A stretch of 53,236 nt of DNA from the NCBI GenBank assembly GCA_017525905.1, contig JAFXSD010000008.1:1-53236 (forward strand), given 5' to 3'. The translations under genes and the position numbers were made by a program. A model generated the notes under the pieces. That model saw only the letters and a list, made by a program, of their open reading frames with translations, ran no database searches and was not told the origin of the DNA. This DNA is from Elusimicrobiota bacterium. GTDB lineage: Bacteria; Elusimicrobiota; Endomicrobiia; Endomicrobiales; Endomicrobiaceae. Shown here in pieces: positions 8,192 through 17,177 of the stretch (its first letter is position 1; every line of letters begins with the position of its first letter).

Positions 8192-10547
8192 TGGTCAACT
8201 CCTTTAATATTTTGGTTGTTGATTTTTGTATGTCCGTATAAACAGCATTTAATTCTTTTTCTTTATAATAAAAATATTCTTCCATCTTATCTTTTGCGAA
8301 ATCGTATTTGTTGTAAATTTGTTCAAGATTCAAATTCTTTTCGAATAAAACTTTTTCAAAGTTTTCAAAATTGTTTTGATACAAATTCATGATACAAACT
8401 AACTCGAAATTATAATCTTTCTCATAATATTTTTTTGCAAGAGTAAACTGGTTATAAGAAAACAGAATTTGTGCTTTTTCGTCGTATGTTATGTTCGGTT
8501 CCAATATGAACTTGTCACACACTTCAATCATTTTTTTTGCATCATCAATATTATATTTTACCACTTTTTCAAAATGATCTTTAGCTTTTTCGAATTCTTC
8601 GTTATTAAAAAAGTTTAATGCTTTTAAATAATATCTTTCATCGGTAGCTTCTTCCAAATCTAAATGTATTTCGTTTATGTTGTTTATTTTGTTAATTAAA
8701 GTATACTTGATTTCATATTTATTCATCTTCGATAAAATGTTATTTATTAACTCGATATTATCTTTTTCTTCCAACAAATAAATGTTGTGTTCACCTCTTG
8801 TTATCGCAACATAAAACTGGTTAAAATAAAAATCATAATTTCTGTCTTTTTTCCAATACGGTTTATAAAAATCTTGAAATATGTCGAAATAGTTCGACAA
8901 TACGTTGTAAGTTATAATGTTCGGATATTCTCTGCCTTTAATTTCCGAAACGGTAAAAATGTTTGTAAGGTTGGGAAACTCTTTTTTCAGGTTTTCTTTT
9001 TTGTATTCATCGGAAACGATTATTGCTACATCAAGATCTTTATCTCTTAGTCCTTCAAACAGCACTTTTTTATTTTCGTCACTGTACTTTATTATTCCGA
9101 ATTTTCCGGCATTGTTGTTTCTTGTTATTTCCGGAACTTTATCTTCGTGGTGTCTTGCGGGCAACTTCTCGTCTCTTATTTCGTTAACCAAATTTATAAG
9201 TTTTGTTATATCGGTGGAGTTTCTGAAATTTTCGTTTAGTCTTGTTTTAAAAGGTTTTATTTCATTGTCGTTAAACAATTTTTCAAGTCTGCCTATTTTA
9301 AAAAATGTGGGGTTTATTACTTGGTTCGGATCGCCGGTAAAAATAAGTCCCTTTTTGTCGGACAAAAGAAAAAGCATATATATTTGAACTTCGGTTAAAT
9401 CTTGAATTTCGTCCACAATAATATAATCGTACTTTATTTTTTTTGTTTCAATTGTATTGCACAAGTCAAAAGCAATGTCGTTCAAATCAAACATATTTCT
9501 GTTTTGTAACCATTTATTATATTCCAAAGTAAGCTCGTACAAAACAGTTCTGTTTTCCGTACTGAACGCTTTATAATCATCGGGAATTTTTTCATCTTTA
9601 TTTATGTAAGAATTTTTGTCTACGATATTGTTAATTGTTCCGTCCGGCAACTTTTTTGGTTTTCTGTCCCAGTCAACATACATCGACCCTTTAAGTATTC
9701 CGCAAATTTCGCCGTAAATTAAGTTTTTGTTTTCTTTTATGAATCTTTGATACTTTTTGTTTCTTGTATCCAAAAATTCTTTTTCGAATTTTTCCGCACT
9801 CTGAAGAATATGTGTATCTAAAATTTTTTTGTTTTCGTACTTGTTTTTAAGGAACAGGCACAGATCTTTGAATATTTTTATATCAACGGAAGTGTCGTTC
9901 ACTTTTTCTTCAACGAATTTTCTTAAACCTTCCGAATATGTGACATAAAGAATTTTTTTCCCGTTGTTATATTTTTTTTGTAACTCTTTTATCACCTGAA
10001 TGGAAATAACGGTCTTTCCGCTGCCAGCGATTCCCGAAAGAATGCTCGGAAGTTTCAGCTGCATATCGTTACCGTGCAAAGAAGAGTTTTGTTTTATCGT
10101 CAGAACTTCCTGCCTGTTTAAATCTTTAAAAGTGGTTTGTGTGTCTTCAACTATCGCATCAACCTGTTTTGAACCGGTATCAATAAAGTTTTGCTGAATA
10201 TAATTATTTTTATCCACAAAAAATGCTTTGTCTTGTTGTTGGTCATGCTTTGCTATAAAAAATAAAAGCAGAGTATTATAAATATCGTTGTTTGAATAAT
10301 ATTGGTTAAAACAATAATCCGTCTGAAGCGGATAATCGGTAAGCAGCATACAGATAATTCTGTCACTGCCTAAATCTATTGCACCTACTTTGTTTGTTCC
10401 TTTAAACTTTTTAAAACCGAAACTGTTGAAATCGTAAAGTTCATCAACGGAAACTTGTTGAAGTTTTTGTATTAACGAGTTAAATCTGTCGATATCGTTA
10501 TATTTTTTCAGTTGTTTTTCTAATTTTGTTGTAATAAATATGTTCAT
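8184..10547 (-). CDS. SF1A (UvrD-like) helicase with RelE-like N-terminus and TPR-like tail
   Basis: This 787-residue protein carries all main SF1A motifs: Walker A GIAGSGKT (172-179), DEIQD (379-383), TGDPNQV (404-410), LNENFRNS (437-444), a motif V region near 532-545 and AITRGE (581-586). Before them, residues 1-75 read like a RelE/ParE-type toxin fold (LEKQLKKY, GFKKFKG, a DRIICMLL strand); that reading is tentative. Residues 640-715 hold two TPR-like hairpins (ALNFFNNEEFEKAKDHFEK, FSYNQFTLAKKYYEK). UvrD, PcrA and Rep lack both ends, so this is not a housekeeping paralogue. The ATG at 10547 has a GGGT-type site. The coiled-coil gene overlaps its end. DNA repair, RNA handling or phage defence are all open. 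Confidence 0.85.
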   Translation of the reverse strand: MNIFITTKLEKQLKKYNDIDRFNSLIQKLQQVSVDELYDFNSFGFKKFKGTNKVGAIDLGSDRIICMLLTDYPLQTDYCFNQYYSNNDIYNTLLLFFIAKHDQQQDKAFFVDKNNYIQQNFIDTGSKQVDAIVEDTQTTFKDLNRQEVLTIKQNSSLHGNDMQLKLPSILSGIAGSGKTVISIQVIKELQKKYNNGKKILYVTYSEGLRKFVEEKVNDTSVDIKIFKDLCLFLKNKYENKKILDTHILQSAEKFEKEFLDTRNKKYQRFIKENKNLIYGEICGILKGSMYVDWDRKPKKLPDGTINNIVDKNSYINKDEKIPDDYKAFSTENRTVLYELTLEYNKWLQNRNMFDLNDIAFDLCNTIETKKIKYDYIIVDEIQDLTEVQIYMLFLLSDKKGLIFTGDPNQVINPTFFKIGRLEKLFNDNEIKPFKTRLNENFRNSTDITKLINLVNEIRDEKLPARHHEDKVPEITRNNNAGKFGIIKYSDENKKVLFEGLRDKDLDVAIIVSDEYKKENLKKEFPNLTNIFTVSEIKGREYPNIITYNVLSNYFDIFQDFYKPYWKKDRNYDFYFNQFYVAITRGEHNIYLLEEKDNIELINNILSKMNKYEIKYTLINKINNINEIHLDLEEATDERYYLKALNFFNNEEFEKAKDHFEKVVKYNIDDAKKMIEVCDKFILEPNITYDEKAQILFSYNQFTLAKKYYEKDYNFELVCIMNLYQNNFENFEKVLFEKNLNLEQIYNKYDFAKDKMEEYFYYKEKELNAVYTDIQKSTTKILKELTNE

Positions 10548-10595
10548 TTATTTACCCGAATATTTATTATAAAACATTATATTAAATATTATCGG

Positions 10596-10624
10596 TTTTT
10601 TTAATAATCAAATTTTGGTATACT
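10596..10624 (+). promoter_or_regulatory. Possible extended -10 promoter for metG
   Basis: TATACT (10619-10624) is preceded by TGG, an extended -10 arrangement. The -35 region is only a T run at 10596-10601. The leader to the metG ATG would be about 31 nt and carries GAAGGGGA as ribosome site. Confidence 0.4.
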
Positions 10625-10661
10625 TAATGGAAATAATAATTTCTAACAAAGAAGGGGAACA

Positions 10662-12215
10662 ATGAAAAAATATTACATTACAACACCGATTTATTATGTT
10701 AATGACAGACCTCATATAGGTCATGCATATACAACCATCGCGGCGGATATTGCCGCCCGTTGGAAAAGACTTCAAAATAACGAAGTTTATTTCTTAACCG
10801 GAACAGATGAACACGGTGCAAAAATTTGTCAGTCCGCACAAGCTAAAGGTGTTACACCGAAAGAGCTTTGCGATGAAATGAGCGGATACTTTCAGCAGGC
10901 ATGGAAACTTTTAAATATTTCCAACGACGGCTTTATAAGAACGACGGACAAACTTCACGAAGAAACGGTTCAAATGATAATGCAAAAACTTTACGATAAA
11001 GGCCTTATATACAAAAAACAATATGAAGGATTATATTGTGTGGGTTGCGAGAAGTTTATTGCGGAAAAAGATTTGGATGAAAACGGTTGTTGCCCCGACC
11101 ACAAGAAAAAACCGGTAGTTCAGGCGGAAGAAAACTACTTTTTCAAATTGTCTCAATTTAACGACCAACTTATAGATATGATAGAAAATCCGGCAAATCC
11201 TAACCATATAGAAGTTTTGCCGGAACAAAGAAGAAACGAAATTTTGGGAAAATTAAGGTTGGGACTTGAAGATATAAGTATTTCAAGAGCCGCTCTTGAT
11301 TGGGGAATACCTTTACCTTTTGATAGCAGTCAAACGGTATATGTTTGGGTGGATGCTTTAATCAACTATGTGTCGGCTATCGGATACAAAGATAACAAAG
11401 AAATGTTTGAAAAATATTGGCCTGCGGATATACATTTGATGGCAAAAGATATTTTGTGGTTTCACAGCGTAATTTGGCCTGCACTTTTAATGGGTGCGGA
11501 TATTCCGGTGCATAAAAGAGTTTATGCTCACGGATTTTTTACAATCAACGGTGACAAAATGTCTAAAAGTTTGGGAAATGTTATTACACCGGCACAACTT
11601 GTGGAAAAGTTCGGTGTGGATCCCGCAAGATATTTAACCGTATCTTTAATACCTTTCGGACCGGACGGCGATATTTCTTTGGAAGCACTTGCAAAAAAAT
11701 ATAATGCCGATTTGGCAAACAATTTAGGTAATCTTGTATCAAGAACAAACAAGATGGCGGAAAAATATTTTGAAGGTAAAGTTCCCAAAACGGATATTGA
11801 AGATAACTTAACAAAAGAAGTTGCAAAAATTTTAAATAACGGTTACGGACTTTCAATAGAAAATATGCAGTTTCATAAAGCATCGGAAATTTTGCAACAG
11901 GCAATAACTTTAATCAATCAACAAATAGAACAGGATGCTCCGTGGAAACTTGCAAAAACCGATACAAAAAAACTTGCGGATTGTATGTATTGCTATTTTC
12001 AGGCAACCGATTTAATAGCTTTACATTTAATACCTTTTATGCCTACCCTTTCGGAAAAAATTTGGCAATTAAATGCGGCACAAGGTAACATTGTTGAAGT
12101 TGCAAAAAAATATTTTGAAGATAAACAGTTACCGAAAGAAGGATTTTCGCCAAGCGATACGAAATTGGGAAAATTTGAAATTTTGTTTCCGAGAATACAA
12201 AACGACAATTTATAA
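10662..12215 (+). CDS. metG: Methionyl-tRNA synthetase
   Basis: It charges methionine onto initiator and elongator tRNA. HIGH is at residues 18-21 and KMSKS at 299-303. The knuckle has C126, C129, C144 and H147, a metal-binding set of the one-knuckle type. At 517 residues it ends after the anticodon-binding helices, so the C-terminal EMAP/Trbp111 dimer domain is absent and the enzyme is probably monomeric. GAAGGGGA precedes the ATG. The last codons and stop overlap the first heptamer of an AATTTAT array, which supplies the TAA. Confidence 0.96.
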   Translation: MKKYYITTPIYYVNDRPHIGHAYTTIAADIAARWKRLQNNEVYFLTGTDEHGAKICQSAQAKGVTPKELCDEMSGYFQQAWKLLNISNDGFIRTTDKLHEETVQMIMQKLYDKGLIYKKQYEGLYCVGCEKFIAEKDLDENGCCPDHKKKPVVQAEENYFFKLSQFNDQLIDMIENPANPNHIEVLPEQRRNEILGKLRLGLEDISISRAALDWGIPLPFDSSQTVYVWVDALINYVSAIGYKDNKEMFEKYWPADIHLMAKDILWFHSVIWPALLMGADIPVHKRVYAHGFFTINGDKMSKSLGNVITPAQLVEKFGVDPARYLTVSLIPFGPDGDISLEALAKKYNADLANNLGNLVSRTNKMAEKYFEGKVPKTDIEDNLTKEVAKILNNGYGLSIENMQFHKASEILQQAITLINQQIEQDAPWKLAKTDTKKLADCMYCYFQATDLIALHLIPFMPTLSEKIWQLNAAQGNIVEVAKKYFEDKQLPKEGFSPSDTKLGKFEILFPRIQNDNL

Positions 12216-12284
12216 TTTACAATGTATAATTTATAATTGACGACAAAACGACAACGGCGGAAAGGCAATTTATAATTTATAATT
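12207..12284 (+). repeat. Two AATTTAT heptamer arrays with a GACAACGGCGG-type linker
   Basis: The first array (12207-12238) has about four heptamers, with AATTTAC and AATGTAT variants, and overlaps the metG stop. A linker of ACGACAAAACGACAACGGCGG type follows, then a second array (12267-12284). The same order of array and ACGGC linker is seen at 21510-21640. Confidence 0.6.
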
Positions 12285-12289
12285 AAAAC

Positions 12290-12330
12290 AAAAAAGCTGC
12301 AATCAGCAGGTGCTGTTTGTGGCTTTTTTT
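12290..12330 (+). terminator. Strong intrinsic terminator after metG
   Basis: A long hairpin pairs AAAAAAGC (12290-12297) with GCTTTTTT (12323-12330) and continues with CAGCA / TGCTG around an AGGT-like loop, followed by the T run. G-U pairs and one mismatch lie in the middle. It separates metG from aspS. Confidence 0.8.
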
Positions 12331-12421
12331 GTTTGTTGTATCGTTATTTCTTTATTATTAATTTTTTAGTAAAATATATAAGATTATAAATAAACTAATT
12401 TTATACAGACAGAGGATTAAG

Positions 12422-14206
12422 ATGAAAAGAAGTTGTTATTGCGGTAAAGTTGATGAAAGTTTTATAGGTAAAGAAATTGTCGTAAGCGGTTGGGTACACT
12501 CAAGAAGAGACCACGGCGGAGTTATCTTTATTGATTTAAGAGACAGAGAAGGTCTTGTTCAAATAGTTTTTCAACCCGAGAAAAAAGAAATATTCGCTCA
12601 AGCGGAACATTTAAGAAGCGAATATGTTTTATCCGTAAAAGGGTTGGTTAGAAACAGACCGGAAGGAACCGTTAACCCTAATATGTTTACAGGTAAAGTT
12701 GAAATAGTTGTAAATGAACTTGAGATAATAAATACAAGCCCTGTATTGCCTTTGGAAGTTGATGACTATAAAGAAACATCCGAAGAAATAAGATTAAAAT
12801 ACAGATACCTTGATTTAAGAAGACCGTCTTTTCAAAAGAATTTCATATTAAGACACAAAATTTCGCAAACAATAAGAGAATATCTTAACAAAGAAGGTTT
12901 CTTGGAAATAGAAACTCCTTTTTTAACAAAATCCACTCCTGAAGGTGCAAGAGACTTTTTGGTTCCAGCAAGACTTGCTCACGGTTGCTTTTATGCATTG
13001 CCGCAATCACCTCAAATATTTAAACAAATATTGATGGTTGCAGGTTTTGATAAATATTATCAAATAGCAAGATGTTTCAGAGATGAAGATTTGAGAGCGG
13101 ACAGACAACTTGAGTTTACCCAGGTTGATATGGAAATGTCTTTTATCGATGAACAAGATATTATGACGATAGTTGAACAAATGCTTGCCAAGATATTTAA
13201 AGATGTTTTAGGCAAAGAAATACAAACTCCGTTTTTAAGAATGCCTTATGACGAGGCAATGTTAAGATTCGGTTCCGATAAACCGGATACAAGATTCGCA
13301 ATGGAAATAAAAGATTTTACAAAAGAACTTGCAAATTGCGGATTCGGAGTTTTTAAAAATGTTATAGCTAAAGGTAATGTTGTCAGAGGCCTTTGCATAA
13401 CAGGCGGTGCAAAATTTTCAAGATCCGAAATTGACGGACTTACAAAATTTGTAGGTGAGTTCGGTGCAAAAGGTCTTGCCTGGATGAAAATAACAGCTAA
13501 CGGTGCAGAGTCCAACATTGTTAAATTTTTCACAAAAGAAGAAATAGATACGATAATAAACAAATTGGAAGCTAAAGACGGTGATTTGGTGGTTTTCTTG
13601 GCTGATGAAGTTGAGATTGTTGCTCAAGGGCTTGGTGCATTAAGACTTAAAATGGGTAAACAGTTGGGCCTTATAGACAAAAATAAATTTAATTTCTTGT
13701 GGGTAGTGGATTTCCCGTTGTTTGCTTGGGATAAAGAAGAAAGAAGATGGGTTGCAAACCATCATCCGTTTACTGCGGTTAAAGATGAAGATGTAGATAA
13801 ATTAACTCAGGAAAAAGCAGGTCAGGCCAAAGCAAGAGCATATGATGTTATTTTAAACGGTGTTGAGCTCGGCGGAGGTTCCATAAGAATACATAAATCG
13901 GATATGCAATCAAAAGTATTTAATCTTTTAAATATTACGGAAGAAGCCGCAAAAGAAAAGTTCGGCTTCTTACTTGATGCATTAACTTACGGTGCACCTC
14001 CTCACGGCGGACTTGCAATCGGGTTCGACAGATTATGTGCATTGTTGATAGGTGAAGAATCGATAAGAGAAGTTATAGCTTTCCCGAAAACGCAGAAAGC
14101 TGTATGTCCGTTATCTAATGCTCCTGCGGAAGTTGCAGAAAAGCAATTAAGAGAGCTAGGTATAAAAATTAATCAAAAGAAACAGGTTAATACGGAAGAA
14201 AAATAA
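12422..14206 (+). CDS. aspS: Aspartyl-tRNA synthetase, bacterial type
   Basis: It charges aspartate (and possibly also tRNA-Asn; the discriminating capacity cannot be judged here). The 594-residue length includes an N-terminal OB fold, the class II core with motif 2 FRDEDLRADRQ near residue 219, the inserted GAD domain around 290-420 and motif 3 GLAIGFDRL near 537. AGAGGA precedes the ATG. The HD-domain gene begins 3 nt after the stop, so the two are probably co-transcribed. Confidence 0.96.
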   Translation: MKRSCYCGKVDESFIGKEIVVSGWVHSRRDHGGVIFIDLRDREGLVQIVFQPEKKEIFAQAEHLRSEYVLSVKGLVRNRPEGTVNPNMFTGKVEIVVNELEIINTSPVLPLEVDDYKETSEEIRLKYRYLDLRRPSFQKNFILRHKISQTIREYLNKEGFLEIETPFLTKSTPEGARDFLVPARLAHGCFYALPQSPQIFKQILMVAGFDKYYQIARCFRDEDLRADRQLEFTQVDMEMSFIDEQDIMTIVEQMLAKIFKDVLGKEIQTPFLRMPYDEAMLRFGSDKPDTRFAMEIKDFTKELANCGFGVFKNVIAKGNVVRGLCITGGAKFSRSEIDGLTKFVGEFGAKGLAWMKITANGAESNIVKFFTKEEIDTIINKLEAKDGDLVVFLADEVEIVAQGLGALRLKMGKQLGLIDKNKFNFLWVVDFPLFAWDKEERRWVANHHPFTAVKDEDVDKLTQEKAGQAKARAYDVILNGVELGGGSIRIHKSDMQSKVFNLLNITEEAAKEKFGFLLDALTYGAPPHGGLAIGFDRLCALLIGEESIREVIAFPKTQKAVCPLSNAPAEVAEKQLRELGIKINQKKQVNTEEK

Positions 14207-14209
14207 TTA

Positions 14210-15688
14210 ATGAAAACTTTAAAAAATTGGGTTAAATCAAAAATTAAAAATTTCCTGTTGTTTTTAATAAAACGATTGGAAAATGATGTTCCCGTTGTTC
14301 CTAAAATAAGGTTATCGAGTAACAACATATTTAAAAAGGAAATAAATGTTCCCGTACCGTTAACCATTATATTTTCATTTTGTTATTTGTACATAATGTT
14401 GTCTATGCAGGTGGCAACAAACAATATGGAAAAATTAGGAATTTTTATTTTACTTTTAGCTATTTTTTCGTTGGTTATTTTTTATTTTAAATATGAATTA
14501 AAGAAAACAAAGTTGGATAATATTAAAGTTTTAATAGTATCTTTTATTACCATTTTTTCATTGTTGTCCTTTCAAATTTATACAAGTCAAATGTCCCAAA
14601 TATCTTTTCCTTTATCGGTATTTACGGTTCTGATAGCTTTGCTTGTATCCGTGAGAGTAAGTGTTGTATATACAATGGTTATGGCAATATTTTTTATTTT
14701 AATAAACGACTTTTCGGTAACTGTTCCTTTAATACATGTTGCCGGCGGATTAATTTCGGTAATAAATATAAGAAAAATAAGAAGCAGAACAGGATTTGTA
14801 AATGTAGGTATAAATGTATTTTTTGCGATGCTTGTTCCGTTGATAGTTTTTTTCTTGTTTAAGATTGTGACATTGGATGAAATGATAGAAAATATTGCTT
14901 ATCTTGCAATGAATGCCGCATTATCAATACTTATAATATTGGCTTTGCTTCCTATATTTGAAGCGTTGTTTTCAAGAACAACAAACATAAAACTTATAGA
15001 ACTTTCCGATTTTAACAGCCCTTTATTGAAAAGGCTTATGGAAGAGGCTCCCGGAACTTACCATCACAGTTTGCAAACCGCTTCAATTGCAGGTAATGCC
15101 GCTGAAGCTATAGGTGAAAACGCGCTTCTTGCAAGAGTTTGTGCTTATTATCATGATATAGGAAAACTGAAAAATCCCGAATATTTTATAGAAAATCAGA
15201 ACAGAGGTAAAAATCCTCACGATGAACTTTCACCTTCCATGTCCGGATTGGTGTTGGTGTCTCATGTAAAAGACGGTGTGGCTTTGGCAAAAGAATATAA
15301 TATAGATAAAGTTATAATAGATGCCATAAGGCAACATCACGGAACATCATTAATTCAATATTTTTATTATAAAGCTTTGGAAAAAGACAGCAGTGTTAAC
15401 GAACAGGATTTCAGGTATCCGGGCCAAAAACCGACAACTAAAATTGCGGCTATTCTTATGATAGCGGATTCCGTTGAAGCAGTTTCAAGAACATTAAAAG
15501 AAACATCCGCGGGCAAATTAAAAGAAACGGTGGAAAAAGTTATAAACAACAAGTTTGCCGACGGACAATTTTTTGATTGCCCTATAACATTGAAAGATTT
15601 GTATAAAATATCCGAAAGTATGACGACTACTTTGTGTTCGATATACCATGCAAGAATAGAATATAAAAATAACAGTAATAAAAATTAG
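14210..15688 (+). CDS. PgpH/YqfF-like HD phosphodiesterase, short form
   Basis: Proteins of this type hydrolyse cyclic di-AMP to pApA at the membrane. Seven or so hydrophobic segments span residues 50-250. The cytoplasmic HD domain follows with H285/H286, H315-D316, H352, H376/H377 and D420, all consistent with an active two-metal site. Full-length PgpH is about 700 residues because of a large extracytoplasmic domain after the first membrane segment. This 492-residue protein has only a short N-terminal stretch, so that sensor domain is missing. The neighbouring ybeY and recO mirror the conserved pgpH-ybeY-recO gene cluster of other bacteria. No cyclase gene for c-di-AMP is in the window. Confidence 0.85.
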   Translation: MKTLKNWVKSKIKNFLLFLIKRLENDVPVVPKIRLSSNNIFKKEINVPVPLTIIFSFCYLYIMLSMQVATNNMEKLGIFILLLAIFSLVIFYFKYELKKTKLDNIKVLIVSFITIFSLLSFQIYTSQMSQISFPLSVFTVLIALLVSVRVSVVYTMVMAIFFILINDFSVTVPLIHVAGGLISVINIRKIRSRTGFVNVGINVFFAMLVPLIVFFLFKIVTLDEMIENIAYLAMNAALSILIILALLPIFEALFSRTTNIKLIELSDFNSPLLKRLMEEAPGTYHHSLQTASIAGNAAEAIGENALLARVCAYYHDIGKLKNPEYFIENQNRGKNPHDELSPSMSGLVLVSHVKDGVALAKEYNIDKVIIDAIRQHHGTSLIQYFYYKALEKDSSVNEQDFRYPGQKPTTKIAAILMIADSVEAVSRTLKETSAGKLKETVEKVINNKFADGQFFDCPITLKDLYKISESMTTTLCSIYHARIEYKNNSNKN

Positions 15689-15771
15689 ATCTTTTCACGA
15701 TAAAAATTGATATTTCGGCAGTGTAAAAAAACAGAAATGTATTATAGATTATAAATAAAAAAAGGAAAATA

Positions 15772-16185
15772 ATGAAAGCAAAAGAATTGATATTTACCGG
15801 GTTTGATAAAAAAATAATTCCGTTGATGAAAAAGACGGCGGAATTTGCTTTAAAATATGAAAAAGTAAATAACTACAGCATAAGTTTTACACAGATAAGC
15901 GATATCGACATAAAAAAGATGAACAGAAAATACAGAAAAGTGAACAGAATAACGGATGTTATTTCTTTTCTTGTGGACAAAAATTTATTTATGGGCGATA
16001 TTTATATATCCGATAACAGACCTAAAAAAAATGCAAAAAAATACGGGTTCACTTATGAACAGGAATTGTGTTATCTTGTAATACATTCTATTTTACATTT
16101 GGAAGGATATACGGATTATATCCCGGAAGAAAAAAAGAAAATGTTTTCCAAACAGGATAAAATATTCAAATGTATATTTTCTTAG
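15772..16185 (+). CDS. ybeY: Endoribonuclease YbeY, 16S rRNA maturation
   Basis: YbeY is a small metal-dependent RNase that acts in 16S rRNA 3' end processing and ribosome quality control. The 137-residue protein has the family blocks TDVISF near 61-66 and GDIYIS near 75-80, and the metal site begins with H105 and H109 (HSILHLEGYTD). The third ligand, normally His in GYDH, is Asp here (D115). AAAGGAAAA precedes the ATG. The 3' end overlaps the next gene by 16 nt. Confidence 0.93.
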   Translation: MKAKELIFTGFDKKIIPLMKKTAEFALKYEKVNNYSISFTQISDIDIKKMNRKYRKVNRITDVISFLVDKNLFMGDIYISDNRPKKNAKKYGFTYEQELCYLVIHSILHLEGYTDYIPEEKKKMFSKQDKIFKCIFS

Positions 16186-17171
16186 GACTTATTCTTTTAA
16201 TATTTTGTTTAATGCTTTCCGCATTTTGGTCGGCTTCAGAAATAGCACTAAACAGCCTTTCAAAATACAGAGTAAAAAAACTTATCGTCTCAAAAAAATC
16301 AATAGCCGAACCTTTATTAAGATGGCTTAACAGTCCGTACTATTTATTAACCGTTATATTAACCGGAAATGTTGTAAGTGATATGATGGCAAGCTTTTTG
16401 TTCAGTTGGTTGGCGGTAAGTATTTTCTATATGGTAAACAGAAATATTTTGGATGTTGTAACATGGGTAATTGCCACTTTTACCGTTTTGATTATCGGAG
16501 AAATTACACCGAAAATTTACAGCAGAGCAAATTCTCAAAAAGTGGCGCTTTTTACCGTTCCCATACTTGCACAAATCGAACATATAACAAAACCGTTTTT
16601 ATATCCGATAACAAAAATTCTTGATTTAATATTTAATAAAGATGATGATAAAGACGAATATCCCGTTCTTACAAGAGATGAAGTTGAATCTTTAATTTTG
16701 GAAGCGGATAAAGAAGGTATTTTTGATAAAAATATAAGCAATATGTTGGAAAGGTCGGTGGGATTTACCGAAACGATTGCCGTAAAAATAATGACGCCTT
16801 TTAAAGATATAGAAGCCGTAAATTTTGCCGATGATAATGAAAAATTTATAGATATGATAGTCGAAACCGCAAGAAGCAGAGTTCCGGTATATAAAGGGAC
16901 AAAAGAAAATATTATAGGTTATGTTCATATAAACGACATTTTGTGGTTGTGGAAAGAAAACAAAGAAGACCTTATAAAAAAATCGATAAAACCTCCGTAT
17001 TTTATAAGTCCCGACAAAAAAATAAGCGAGTTGTTGAAAGAGTTGCAGGAAGGTACAACACATATAGCTTTTGTAAAAAACAACAGAGATAAAATTATAG
17101 GAATGGTAACTTTGGAAGATGTGGTTGAGGAAATAGTCGGTGAAATTCTTGACGAATATGATGAAGTGTAA
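16170..17171 (+). CDS. CNNM/CorC-like membrane protein: DUF21 plus CBS pair
   Basis: This 333-residue protein belongs to the family tied to magnesium and cobalt efflux. An N-terminal DUF21 domain (about residues 1-150, three to four membrane segments, with the ASEIALNSL helix and the GEITPK turn) is followed by two CBS modules (about 190-325, ending in the LEDVVEEIVGEI motif). It stops right after the CBS pair and lacks the C-terminal CorC_HlyC domain. It overlaps ybeY by 16 nt and a full-length paralogue starts 7 nt downstream. Confidence 0.9.
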   Translation: MYIFLGLILLIFCLMLSAFWSASEIALNSLSKYRVKKLIVSKKSIAEPLLRWLNSPYYLLTVILTGNVVSDMMASFLFSWLAVSIFYMVNRNILDVVTWVIATFTVLIIGEITPKIYSRANSQKVALFTVPILAQIEHITKPFLYPITKILDLIFNKDDDKDEYPVLTRDEVESLILEADKEGIFDKNISNMLERSVGFTETIAVKIMTPFKDIEAVNFADDNEKFIDMIVETARSRVPVYKGTKENIIGYVHINDILWLWKENKEDLIKKSIKPPYFISPDKKISELLKELQEGTTHIAFVKNNRDKIIGMVTLEDVVEEIVGEILDEYDEV

Positions 17172-17177
17172 ATAAAA

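Noticed and set aside
10210..10218. Perfect DnaA box TTATCCACA
   Set aside because: It is a single copy inside the helicase coding sequence with no cluster or AT-rich unwinding region linked to it.
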